Shown piece by piece: positions 39,822-48,263 of a stretch of DNA of 64,000 nt. A program made the translations under genes and the position numbers. The notes below the pieces were generated by a model. The model ran no database searches. It saw only the letters and a program-made list of their open reading frames with translations, and was not told the DNA's origin. Numbering within the stretch: the first letter of the stretch is position 1; each line of letters begins with the position of its first letter. This DNA is from an uncultured Blautia sp. GTDB taxonomy: Bacteria > Bacillota > Clostridia > Lachnospirales > Lachnospiraceae. The stretch covers positions 1 to 64,000 of the forward strand of contig UQCM01000009.1 in NCBI GenBank assembly GCA_900539525.1, written 5' to 3'.

Positions 39822-42800
39822 GTGAATATTTTGAAGAAAAGAATCGAACAGTTATTAAACGAAGAATTTGAATATGAACCATCACCCATGCGGATTTCGC
39901 AGGCGAGAATCCATGCAGTCCTCCGGAAAGGGGCGGCATTTCGCGGAGAATTTACCGTAGAAAGTGAAGACCAGAAAAAAATGAAGGGCTTTATCTATTC
40001 CAGCAGTCCACGGATGGGATATGAGCCCTCTGATTTTGATGGAATCAGGGAAAAGATCATTTATGAGCTGGACAGTACAGGAATGAACGAGGGAGATGTA
40101 CTCGAAGGCGCATTCACAATCTGCTCAAATCGGGGAGAATATCAGGTGCCCTATCATATTGAGATCGCCAAAAGTGTCGTAAAGACTTCAACAGAGGTAA
40201 TCGACAGTCTGGATGATTTCATCAAAATTGCAAAAGAGGATTTTCAGAAAGCGTACTCGATCTTTCTTTCAGACGGTTTCTTGAAAATTCTTTCCGGGCA
40301 GGCACCCCGATGGATGCCTCTCTATGAAGGGCTGCAGATGAAGCCATCTGGCTGTCAGGATATGGAGGAGTTTCTGATCGGTATTCACAGCAAAGAAAGA
40401 GTGAAGTTCTCACTGGGAGAGTCGAAAGTGTGCCTGGACAGCTCCGACCAGGTGCAGCAGGAGTCTCTGACGATCTTAAAGGACAGCTGGGGATTTCAGA
40501 AGCTGGATATTTCTTCTGACGCAGATTTTATTCAGCCGGAAAGACAGTCGGTTACGACGGATGATTTTATCGGGAGTTCCTGTTGCCTGAACTATCTGAT
40601 CTGCCCGGAGAAACTTCATGCGGGAAATAACTATGGACGGATTCGTATAAAGAGTTCGTTTCAGACACTGGTATGTGAGATAACGGTGGTGAAATCTTCA
40701 CACAATGCGTCTTCTTTGGAACGAAGAGAGCAGAAGAAAAGAATAAAAAGCCTTCTGGAGAGATACCTTGCGTTTCGACTGAACAGAATCAGTCTGAAGG
40801 AATGGGTGGAAGTATCACAGGAGGATCTGGATGAATATCGAAGAGCCGGCGGTGCAGAACTTATGGTCGAGTTGTACCGGGCACATCTTTGCTTTGCATC
40901 AGGCAGGGAAGAGGATGGATGCATTCTTTTGTCAGAATTACAGGGAAACAGGGAAATTGCAGCGATTCCCGAGCTACAGGGATATTACCTGTATCTGACG
41001 ACCTTCTATAACAAAGACCGCAAGTATGTCGACTATGTTGAGGAAAGACTGCTGGAGCTGCTCGGGCAGAATCAGGAGAACTGGATACTGCAGTGGTTTT
41101 TGATGTATTTACAGGAAAACCTGGTTTCTCATCTGACAGAAAGGCTTGAGGTGATCCGGAGGCAGTTTCTGTGCGGCTGCAGGAGCAGGATCATGTATCT
41201 GGAAGCATATAAGATTATTGAAAAAAGTCCGCTCCTGCTTAAAAAATTCGGAGAGTTTGAACGCTGCCTTCTGCGATTTATCAGCAGAGAGGAACTGTTG
41301 AATAATGAAATCATCATGCAGGTGGGTGATCTGGCTTCCAGGAACAGAGAGTATTCTGGAGAATTATATGAGATTTTGAAAAAATGCTATCAGATAAAAC
41401 CATCAGACGGACTGGCGGGTGCGATATGCCGTCTTCTGATCAAGGGAAACAAAGAGGGTGGAGAGTATTTTGAGTGGTACGAAAAAGCGGTGGAGGCGGA
41501 TCTTAGAATTACCGGACTCTATGAGTACTATGTGAAATCTCTGGATCCGGAGAGTAAGGTTGAGCTTCCGCGAATGGTCAGAATGTATTTTGCCTATAAT
41601 AATACACTGGATTACCGGAAGAAAGCGCAGGTATATGCAAATGTGATTGAAAATCGCGAAAAAGATCCCCGAACGTTCCAGAATTACCGCCCGATCATTG
41701 AAAAATTTATGGTGGATCAGATTGCTGCCGGGCGTATCAATCGTGAACTGGCCGTTATCTACCGTACCTTTTTAAATCGATCTGTACTAAATGAGCGGAT
41801 GGCCAAACAGCTTGCAGCAGTCTTATTTTCCTGTGAAATACATAGTGATGATCCGAATGCGAAATTTGCAGTTGTGATCCATCGACAGCTAAAGGGAGAG
41901 CAGAGGGTCTCTCTGACAGGAAAAAAAGCAGTGGTCCAGATATATACGGATGACTATGAGATTCTGATTGAGGATGAAAAGGGATACAGGTATCCGTCCT
42001 TACAGCCAGTTGAGATGGTTCGGCTGCTTGATGAACCTGAACTGATCAGTCTTTGCAGAGAACTGGCACCAAAATGCCCGGAGATAATCCTTTATGTATG
42101 CAGAACTATGGATGAGAAGCATCCGGTCAGGGAAGAAAATGTTAAGGATTTTTGCAGCCTCCTGGATATGAAAGAGATCAGGGAGAGTTTCAGGGAAAAG
42201 ATACGACAGGAGATTCTCGATTATTATTATCATAATCCGAAGTCAGAATCCTTATATGATTTTCTTCATGAAATAGAGCCCGGTCAGTTTGTTTTAATTG
42301 GGAAGAGGAAGCTGACAGAGCTGCTGGTATCGGAAGGGATGAGCCGGGAGGCTTTCGAACTGACGGAAGTCTACGGAGCGGAAGATGTGGACTGCGGCGT
42401 GCTGGTCCGTATGTGCAGCCGGATGATTATCAGTAAGGAATTCGATGAAGATGAAATGCTTCTCTCCAATTGCTGGCATTGCTTTGTGAATGATAAATAT
42501 GATGAGACAGTGTTATCCTACCTGGTAAAATACTATGACGGTCCGATCGAGAACATGAAACGTCTCTGGAGAGCAGGAAAGCAGTTTGAACTGGAAACTT
42601 TTGAACTGGAGGAAAAGATCCTTCTGGTATTGGTTTTCATGCGATGTAAAGCCGGACAGACAGAAGAAATTTTTGCGTCCTACAGGCGGAAGATGGGTAA
42701 GAAGAAGCTTTTGAAAGCATATGCGATCAGCCGTGCCTATGATTATTTTGTCCGTGAGGAGACGATAGGTGATCAGGTATTTACATATATAGAACAGGCT

Positions 42801-43385
42801 TATGAGAGAGAAAAGATTCAGCCACGGGTATGTCTGCTGGCTCTGCTTCGATGGTATGCAGCGAGTGCATCCCTGACAGAAAAACAGCAGGAAAACGTGC
42901 AGAAGCTCCTGGAGGAATTCTACTATGGAGGAATGCAGTTTGCTTTTTATCAGAAATTTGACCGGATATTGACCCGGCCATTCCAGATACAGGATAAGAG
43001 TTATGTGGAGTATCGTACCAATCCCGGGGCCACAGTGACGCTAACATGGTATCTGGAAAAATCAGACGGAGAAAAGACCAGAGAAATCTCCGAGCCTATG
43101 AAAAATGTATATGAAGGAATCTTTGTGAAGGAATTTACCCTGTTCTACGGAGAAACCGTTCATTACAGTATTCAGGAGGAACAAAATGGTACCAGAAAAG
43201 AGAAGAACGATCAGACGCTTAGCTTTTGCAGCAACAGCAGTACCGGGGATCATTCCTGCTATGATCTGATCAACCGGCTGGCAAAAGCTCTGGATGACAG
43301 AGACGAAAAGGCGGTAAAACATGTGATGGAGCTTTATCTGGAGCAGAAATGTCTGGCAGATCACATTTTTCCGTGCAACGAATAG
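39822..43385 (+). CDS. DUF5717-family large protein
   Basis: A protein of about 1187 residues with no known function. Nothing suggests a signal peptide or membrane span. An N-terminal segment of about 300 residues looks beta-rich; the middle, from about residue 300 to 1040, looks like a long chain of helices as in helical repeat proteins; the last 130 residues begin YVEYRTNPGATVTLTWYLEK and look like a small beta domain with a helical end. I recognise it as DUF5717, a family restricted (as far as I know) to Lachnospiraceae and relatives. The start is GTG at 39822 or TTG at 39831, the latter preceded by AGGTGA. It is followed by the DUF5716 gene after 14 bases. Confidence 0.85.
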   Translation: MNILKKRIEQLLNEEFEYEPSPMRISQARIHAVLRKGAAFRGEFTVESEDQKKMKGFIYSSSPRMGYEPSDFDGIREKIIYELDSTGMNEGDVLEGAFTICSNRGEYQVPYHIEIAKSVVKTSTEVIDSLDDFIKIAKEDFQKAYSIFLSDGFLKILSGQAPRWMPLYEGLQMKPSGCQDMEEFLIGIHSKERVKFSLGESKVCLDSSDQVQQESLTILKDSWGFQKLDISSDADFIQPERQSVTTDDFIGSSCCLNYLICPEKLHAGNNYGRIRIKSSFQTLVCEITVVKSSHNASSLERREQKKRIKSLLERYLAFRLNRISLKEWVEVSQEDLDEYRRAGGAELMVELYRAHLCFASGREEDGCILLSELQGNREIAAIPELQGYYLYLTTFYNKDRKYVDYVEERLLELLGQNQENWILQWFLMYLQENLVSHLTERLEVIRRQFLCGCRSRIMYLEAYKIIEKSPLLLKKFGEFERCLLRFISREELLNNEIIMQVGDLASRNREYSGELYEILKKCYQIKPSDGLAGAICRLLIKGNKEGGEYFEWYEKAVEADLRITGLYEYYVKSLDPESKVELPRMVRMYFAYNNTLDYRKKAQVYANVIENREKDPRTFQNYRPIIEKFMVDQIAAGRINRELAVIYRTFLNRSVLNERMAKQLAAVLFSCEIHSDDPNAKFAVVIHRQLKGEQRVSLTGKKAVVQIYTDDYEILIEDEKGYRYPSLQPVEMVRLLDEPELISLCRELAPKCPEIILYVCRTMDEKHPVREENVKDFCSLLDMKEIRESFREKIRQEILDYYYHNPKSESLYDFLHEIEPGQFVLIGKRKLTELLVSEGMSREAFELTEVYGAEDVDCGVLVRMCSRMIISKEFDEDEMLLSNCWHCFVNDKYDETVLSYLVKYYDGPIENMKRLWRAGKQFELETFELEEKILLVLVFMRCKAGQTEEIFASYRRKMGKKKLLKAYAISRAYDYFVREETIGDQVFTYIEQAYEREKIQPRVCLLALLRWYAASASLTEKQQENVQKLLEEFYYGGMQFAFYQKFDRILTRPFQIQDKSYVEYRTNPGATVTLTWYLEKSDGEKTREISEPMKNVYEGIFVKEFTLFYGETVHYSIQEEQNGTRKEKNDQTLSFCSNSSTGDHSCYDLINRLAKALDDRDEKAVKHVMELYLEQKCLADHIFPCNE

Positions 43386-43399
43386 TTTCGGAGGCGAAT

Positions 43400-44563
43400 A
43401 TGGCAATGGAATATAATGAGGTAGTCATAGGGTTTGATCTCGGACGTGACTCCTCGATACTTACCTTTTATCATAAGAATAATACGGAGCCTATGACGGT
43501 CAGCTCTGTTCCCGGAGAAGAAAAATATCAGATACCTACACCAAGGGATTTGTTTCCGCTCATTGAGCAGGGGGCAGAGCTTGGTACTGCGCTGCTGTCA
43601 AATTTTTTCAAGATGTGCTTCGAAAAACTTTCGGCAGTAGGTCCGATGCAGGATATTTCTGTGATGGTAACGATGGAGAAGGTACGGCCGGTCTGGATTC
43701 ATGAGATCCGGAGTGCACTGGAAATGCTGGATATCCCGCGTAACAGGATTTATCTGCAGGATCATCTGGAAAGCTTTTACTATTATGCATTAAGTCAGAG
43801 AAAAGATCTGTGGCGCTATAAGGTTGCATTATTTGAATATGAAAAGGACTACATAACAGGATATGAGCTGAGTATCGACAATACGACAAAGCCTGCATTT
43901 GTAAAGGTTAAAAACAGAGGACGCATCTGTCTGGATGCAAAGGTGAGAGGAAGCCGCAAGCCGGAGCACTGGAAGAGGATGAAGGATATCCGTTTTCTGG
44001 AGCTGGCTAAGAAGATTATGGGAAGTGATGCATTTTCCTCCGTGTATCTGGTTGGCGAGTCTTTTGATCAGAGCTGGGAGAAGGAATCTCTGAAATATCT
44101 GTGCTTCAGGCGAAAGGTTTTTCAGGGAAGAAATCTTTATTCCAAAGGTGCATGCTATGGTGCCATGCATCTGTCAGGGATGCAGCCTCTTGGAAGTTTT
44201 CTTTATGCGGGGCCGGATATGATCGAGCATAATATCGGCATGATGATGCTTCAAAGGGGAACGGAGAGCTATGTGAATATGATCAATGCCGGGATCAACT
44301 ATTATATGGCATACTATGAGTGTGAGTTTATTCCGGATGATACGGAAGAGCTGGTACTTCTGTCAGGCAGTATCCATGGAGAAAAGAAGGTACATACGAT
44401 AGAGATGACGGATTTTCCCGGACGTCCGAACCGGGCTACAAGAATCCATATGGAGCTGACATTTCCGGCAAAGAACAGGTGCCGGGTAAGACTTGAGGAT
44501 ATGGGTTTCGGTGAACTGTACAGAAGTACAGGGAAAATATGGGAAGCAGTCATCGAGCTGTAG
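43400..44563 (+). CDS. DUF5716-family protein with Hsp70/actin-like fold signals
   Basis: A 387-residue cytoplasmic protein. Three motifs match, in order, the nucleotide-binding signatures of the Hsp70/actin fold: VVIGFDLGRDSSILTFY (residues about 7-23, phosphate 1), VALFEYEKDYITGYEL (about residue 142, a degenerate phosphate 2), and SVYLVGESFDQSWE followed by RNLYSKGACYGAM (about residues 215 and 246, adenosine motif). The catalytic Asp/Gly pattern of phosphate 2 is altered, so ATP may be bound but not hydrolysed. I recognise the family as DUF5716. The start at 43400 has GGAGG five bases upstream. It is followed by a helical-repeat gene after 13 bases. Confidence 0.8.
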   Translation: MAMEYNEVVIGFDLGRDSSILTFYHKNNTEPMTVSSVPGEEKYQIPTPRDLFPLIEQGAELGTALLSNFFKMCFEKLSAVGPMQDISVMVTMEKVRPVWIHEIRSALEMLDIPRNRIYLQDHLESFYYYALSQRKDLWRYKVALFEYEKDYITGYELSIDNTTKPAFVKVKNRGRICLDAKVRGSRKPEHWKRMKDIRFLELAKKIMGSDAFSSVYLVGESFDQSWEKESLKYLCFRRKVFQGRNLYSKGACYGAMHLSGMQPLGSFLYAGPDMIEHNIGMMMLQRGTESYVNMINAGINYYMAYYECEFIPDDTEELVLLSGSIHGEKKVHTIEMTDFPGRPNRATRIHMELTFPAKNRCRVRLEDMGFGELYRSTGKIWEAVIEL

Positions 44564-44576
44564 AAAGGAGGTCAGT

Positions 44577-45365
44577 ATGAGTGGTTTTCATTTGTGCCAG
44601 GTGAGAAAAGCAAAGAATCCGTATTATATTGAGAGCATCAGTACCAATATCTACACGATAGAGGAGCTGTGCTTCTATCTGAAGCAGAATATTTATCTGG
44701 TGGATGACACACTTGTAAATGAGACTCTCTGTAACTGGATCAGGGATGAGCTGGGACTTACGAAGCTGTACCGGAAGCTGACAGAGCGTCTCGCGGAGGC
44801 ACGGGAAGGACGTATTGCCGGATTTATTTTTGCAGTATTTAAAGAGATCGAATACCTTTCGGCAGACGAATATCGAAAAGTGCAGGAGCAGATCTCCAGT
44901 ATGGAAATACAGCCGGAGGATCTGCGCAGGAAGATGAAAGCAGACTATCTGATGAAATACGAAATGTACGGCAATGCCATTCGGGAGTACTATCAGATCT
45001 TAAAAGAGAGGAATCCGGGAAACCTGGGAATCCAGTTTTATGCTGCGGTTCTTGACAGCATGGCAGCGGCATATGGCAAATTGTTTTTGTTTGAAGAGGC
45101 AGCAGACTGTCTGTGGCAGTCCTATGGAATCGTCCGTTCTGCAACCACCTGGAACCGCTATCTCTCTCTGCTTCCTTTGTTTATGGACAGGGAGGCCTAT
45201 CGCAGGAGACTGAAAGAACTGTCAGTGCCAAGAGAGCAGATTGACAGGATCGAATCAAAAAATGCCGGGTACATCCGGGCAGAAGTCCCGAAGGCACTGA
45301 AGAAATTAAAGCCCGAGGATTTTCTGAAACAGATCAGAGAAAGCTACCATAAAAGTGTGTGCTAG
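44577..45365 (+). CDS. Helical, TPR-like protein of the DUF5716/DUF5717 set
   Basis: A 262-residue soluble protein of unknown function. Residues about 125-210 (MKADYLMKYEMYGNAIREYY onward) show the alternating small and aromatic residues of tetratricopeptide-type helices. The N-terminal part SGFHLCQVRKAKNPYYIESI is distinctive but unknown to me. A strong AAAGGAGG precedes the ATG at 44577. It is the last gene of the nrdR-DUF5717-DUF5716 run and is followed by repeat remnants and the promoter of the ABC importer. Confidence 0.8.
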   Translation: MSGFHLCQVRKAKNPYYIESISTNIYTIEELCFYLKQNIYLVDDTLVNETLCNWIRDELGLTKLYRKLTERLAEAREGRIAGFIFAVFKEIEYLSADEYRKVQEQISSMEIQPEDLRRKMKADYLMKYEMYGNAIREYYQILKERNPGNLGIQFYAAVLDSMAAAYGKLFLFEEAADCLWQSYGIVRSATTWNRYLSLLPLFMDREAYRRRLKELSVPREQIDRIESKNAGYIRAEVPKALKKLKPEDFLKQIRESYHKSVC

Positions 45366-45379
45366 CAATATGATTACTT

Positions 45380-45402
45380 GTTACTGTTTACTCCGTGACC
45401 AG
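45380..45402 (-). repeat. Repeat family A, right-end fragment A6, reversed
   Basis: GTTACTGTTTACTCCGTGAC matches the reverse of the family A right end. It is directly followed by a family B piece. Confidence 0.75.
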
Positions 45403-45413
45403 AAACCTGACGT

Positions 45414-45507
45414 GGTAACTGTTCAGAGTCATGCAGATTTATAAATATTTGCCTTGGGGAGCTTGCTCACCGGAGGCAAATTTTATAAATCTATAGGGCG
45501 AGAGCCG
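45414..45507 (+). repeat. Repeat family B, left half B4
   Basis: Begins GTAACTGTTCAGAGTC and matches the left half of B1 through the AGGGCGAGAGCC block, then stops. The right half is missing. Confidence 0.85.
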
Positions 45508-45526
45508 ATCACTTCTATATATGCAG

Positions 45527-45555
45527 TTGACAGTTTCGGGAATCTATGTTAGTAT
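45527..45555 (+). promoter_or_regulatory. Promoter of the amino-acid ABC importer
   Basis: TTGACA (45527-45532) and TAGTAT (45550-45555) are separated by 17 bases. Confidence 0.75.
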
Positions 45556-45630
45556 GTGTTTGCTGATTTATCACATTAGAGTGCTCAATCAGTAAAGATA
45601 CCGAAAGATACAGATAATGGAGGAAGTATT

Positions 45631-46506
45631 ATGAAAAAGCAGATCATCAGTGTGATGTTAGCTGCATCTATGGTTGCAGTTATGGCAGCAGGATGCGGTT
45701 CAAAGAAAGCAGAGACAGAGGCACCGGCAACAGATGCAGTTACAGAGGCTGATACAGAAGCAGCCGGAGATGAGACGGTTGCATTAGAGGATACAGCAGA
45801 TACAGCAGCAGGTGATACCTTTACCGTAGGATTTGACCAGGATTTTCCGCCAATGGGCTTTGTAGGTGGGGATGGCGAGTTTACAGGATTTGACCTGGAT
45901 CTGGCAACAGAGGTTGCTAACCGTCTGGGCAAAGAGATCGTATATCAGCCGATCGCATGGGATGCGAAGGATATGGAGCTGGAGTTCGGTACGATCGACT
46001 GCATCTGGAACGGATTTACCATCAACGGACGTGAGGACGATTATACCTGGAGTGAGCCGTATATGGAGAATAATCAGGTGTTTGTAGTAAAGGCGGATTC
46101 CGGTATCTCTTCAACAGCTGATCTGGCAGGAAAGATTGTTGATGTGCAGACAGATTCCAGTGCAGAAGCTGCTCTGAATGATGATCCGGATCTTATGAAT
46201 TCCTTTGGACAGCTGATCACTGTAGCAGATTACAATACAGCATTTATGGATCTGGAGTCCGGTGCGGTAGATGCCATTGCCATGGATGATGTGGTTGCAA
46301 GCTATCAGATCGAACAGAGACAGGCAGATTTCGTAGTGCTGGATGAGACTCTGGCAGCAGAGGAGTATGGTGTAGGCTTTAAGAAGGGCAATGAGGAGCT
46401 GCGTGACCAGGTACAGAAGGCACTGGAAGAAATGGCAGCAGACGGAACGCTGGCTGAGATTTCAGACAGGTGGTTCGGAAAAGATATTACTACGATCGGT
46501 AAATAA
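45631..46506 (+). CDS. Amino-acid ABC transporter substrate-binding lipoprotein
   Basis: A 291-residue lipoprotein of the polar amino-acid binding family (SBP_bac_3). The signal peptide ends at a lipobox with Cys23 (VMAAGCGSK). A low-complexity acidic linker of about 45 residues rich in Thr, Glu and Ala follows. The binding domain starts at TFTVGFDQDFPPMGFV and has FTGFDLDLATEVANRLG and WNGFTINGREDD. It delivers its ligand to the permease and ATPase encoded downstream. The ligand cannot be named from sequence. A GGAGG ribosome-binding site precedes the ATG. Confidence 0.93.
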   Translation: MKKQIISVMLAASMVAVMAAGCGSKKAETEAPATDAVTEADTEAAGDETVALEDTADTAAGDTFTVGFDQDFPPMGFVGGDGEFTGFDLDLATEVANRLGKEIVYQPIAWDAKDMELEFGTIDCIWNGFTINGREDDYTWSEPYMENNQVFVVKADSGISSTADLAGKIVDVQTDSSAEAALNDDPDLMNSFGQLITVADYNTAFMDLESGAVDAIAMDDVVASYQIEQRQADFVVLDETLAAEEYGVGFKKGNEELRDQVQKALEEMAADGTLAEISDRWFGKDITTIGK

Positions 46507-46520
46507 GAAACAGTTATCAC

Positions 46521-46552
46521 AGGACTGTTGCATTCAGGCAACAGTCCTTTTT
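46521..46552 (+). terminator. Terminator-like hairpin after the binding protein
   Basis: AGGACTGTTGC and GCAACAGTCCT pair around a short loop and are followed by TTTT. It could attenuate transcription so that less permease and ATPase are made than binding protein. Confidence 0.85.
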
Positions 46553-46556
46553 CTAA

Positions 46557-46621
46557 GTAACTGTTCAGAGTCATGCAGATTTATAAATAATAGTGTAACT
46601 GTTCAGTACCTTCACAGTTAC
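46557..46621 (+). repeat. Repeat family B remnants B5 inside the ABC importer operon
   Basis: GTAACTGTTCAGAGTC and the adjoining AT-rich block (46557-46587) match the left end of B1. A second GTAACTGTTCAG (about 46595) and a closing CAGTTAC follow. The fragment fills the gap between the binding-protein and permease genes. Confidence 0.75.
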
Positions 46622-46660
46622 GAGCAAGTTACTTTTCTGGTAAAGCGGGAGGATTTGAAG

Positions 46661-47311
46661 ATGGATTATGGGATGATGCTTTCAAAACTGGCGGGGGGAA
46701 TGATGACGACAGTTGTAATATTTGGACTGACTCTATTGTTTTCCATGCCCCTTGGCATGCTGGTGACGTTTGGAAGAATGGCTAAGAATGGAATCATTCG
46801 AAATATTACAAAGATTTACATATCGATCATGCGTGGCACGCCGCTGATGCTGCAGGTAATGGTTGTTTATTTCGGACCGTATTATCTGCTGGGGATCAAT
46901 ATTAGGCCATCTTACCGGTTTGTAGCTGTGATCATCGGATTTGTACTGAATTATGCAGCCTATTTTGCCGAGATCTACCGTGGAGGAATCGAGTCTATGC
47001 CGGTAGGACAATATGAGGCGGCTAAGCTTCTGGGTTACACAAAAAGCCAGACATTTCTGCGCATTATTCTCCCGCAGGTGATCAAAAGGATCGTTCCCTC
47101 TGTCACCAATGAGGTGATCACACTGGTAAAGGACACTTCTCTTTCTATGGTTATCGCAGTGTCGGAAATGTTTACGATTGCAAAGGCGCTGGCTTCTTCA
47201 AGTACCAGTATGATTCCGTATGTGGCAGCCGGAATCTTCTATTATGTTTTTAATTTCCTGGTGGCTTATGTGATGGAATATATCGAAAAGAAGCTCAATT
47301 ACTACAGATAG
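46661..47311 (+). CDS. Amino-acid ABC transporter permease
   Basis: A 216-residue membrane protein of the HisM/GlnP type with about five spans. The EAA loop that contacts the ATPase is YEAAKLLGYTKSQTFLRIIL near residue 122, and MRGTPLMLQVMVVYFG lies near residue 57. The ATG at 46661 has GGGAGG eight bases upstream. The reading frame is open further upstream, through repeat remnants, but nothing supports a longer protein. It is followed 11 bases later by the ATPase. Confidence 0.94.
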   Translation: MDYGMMLSKLAGGMMTTVVIFGLTLLFSMPLGMLVTFGRMAKNGIIRNITKIYISIMRGTPLMLQVMVVYFGPYYLLGINIRPSYRFVAVIIGFVLNYAAYFAEIYRGGIESMPVGQYEAAKLLGYTKSQTFLRIILPQVIKRIVPSVTNEVITLVKDTSLSMVIAVSEMFTIAKALASSSTSMIPYVAAGIFYYVFNFLVAYVMEYIEKKLNYYR

Positions 47312-47322
47312 GAGGACTGATT

Positions 47323-48081
47323 ATGAAGCTATTGGAAATGAACCATGTTAAGAAGCAGTTCGGGGATCTTAAGGTATTAAAGGATATTTCCCTGACAGTA
47401 GAAAAGGGAGAGGTTCTTGCGATCATCGGACCATCGGGCTCCGGTAAGTCCACGCTTCTGCGCTGTGCCACCATGCTGGAGACCATGGATGATGGTGAGA
47501 TGTTCTATCTGGGAGAACAGGCTGTGAGAAGTGAAGGAGGAAAGGCGGTCTACGCAAAGCCTGCCGATATCCGCAGGATGCAGGGATATTACGGGCTGGT
47601 ATTTCAGAATTTCAATCTGTTTCCTCATTTTTCAGTCTTAAAAAACATTATGGATGCGCCGCTCCATGTACAGAAACGGGAAAAAGAGGAAGTAAAAAAA
47701 CAGGCCATGGAACTGCTTGAAAAGATGGGGCTGGGCGACAAGGCAGACGTTTACCCTTATCAGCTGTCAGGTGGTCAGCAGCAGCGTGTGTCGATCGCAA
47801 GGGCGCTGGCGATGAATCCGAAGATCCTCTTTTTCGATGAACCGACTTCAGCACTGGATCCGGAGCTGACAGGGGAAATCCTGAAGGTCATTAAGAATCT
47901 GGCGGCAGAGCATATGACGATGGTAATCGTTACCCATGAAATGAATTTTGCAAGAAATGTGGCAGATCATATTATTTTTATGGAGCACGGAATCATTGCA
48001 GAGCAGGGAACACCGGAGGAGCTGTTTAACTCAAACAACCAGAGGACAAAGGAATTTCTCGGAAAATACGGGACGGTTTGA
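47323..48081 (+). CDS. Amino-acid ABC transporter ATPase
   Basis: A 252-residue ABC ATPase of the GlnQ/HisP type. Walker A is GPSGSGKST near residue 34, the Q-loop is GLVFQNFNLFPHF, the signature is LSGGQQQR near residue 148, Walker B is ILFFDEPTSALDPE, and the H-loop is VTHEMNFA. It powers uptake through the adjacent permease. AGGAGG precedes the ATG. A family A fragment follows the gene. Confidence 0.96.
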   Translation: MKLLEMNHVKKQFGDLKVLKDISLTVEKGEVLAIIGPSGSGKSTLLRCATMLETMDDGEMFYLGEQAVRSEGGKAVYAKPADIRRMQGYYGLVFQNFNLFPHFSVLKNIMDAPLHVQKREKEEVKKQAMELLEKMGLGDKADVYPYQLSGGQQQRVSIARALAMNPKILFFDEPTSALDPELTGEILKVIKNLAAEHMTMVIVTHEMNFARNVADHIIFMEHGIIAEQGTPEELFNSNNQRTKEFLGKYGTV

Positions 48082-48089
48082 GATTTTAT

Positions 48090-48115
48090 GTTACTGGTCA
48101 CGGAGTGAACAGTAA
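48090..48115 (+). repeat. Repeat family A, right-end fragment A7
   Basis: GTTACTGGTCACGGAGTGAA and the following CAGTAA match the family A right end exactly, directly after the ABC ATPase stop. It can fold on itself (GTTACTG/CAGTAA). Confidence 0.8.
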
Positions 48116-48136
48116 AGATTTTATCGAACTTCGAAC

Positions 48137-48165
48137 TTGCTTTATAGATTACATTGTTATATACT
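48137..48165 (+). promoter_or_regulatory. purF promoter
   Basis: TTGCTT (48137-48142) and TATACT (48160-48165) are separated by 17 bases, about 100 bases upstream of purF. A short CCGG-centred hairpin lies in the leader near 48197. I see no purine riboswitch. Confidence 0.7.
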
Positions 48166-48263
48166 TGCTATGGTGTGAGGATCAGTACACCCACGCCGGA
48201 TAACTCCGGCAGGACAGAAGACATAACCGTATCAGAACATAAGAATGTGGACGGAGTGATAAT

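Noticed and set aside
46391..46660. A 90-residue N-terminal extension of the ABC permease
   Set aside because: It would overlap the binding-protein gene and run through a terminator and repeats; the ATG at 46661 has a strong ribosome-binding site and starts at the family's usual point.
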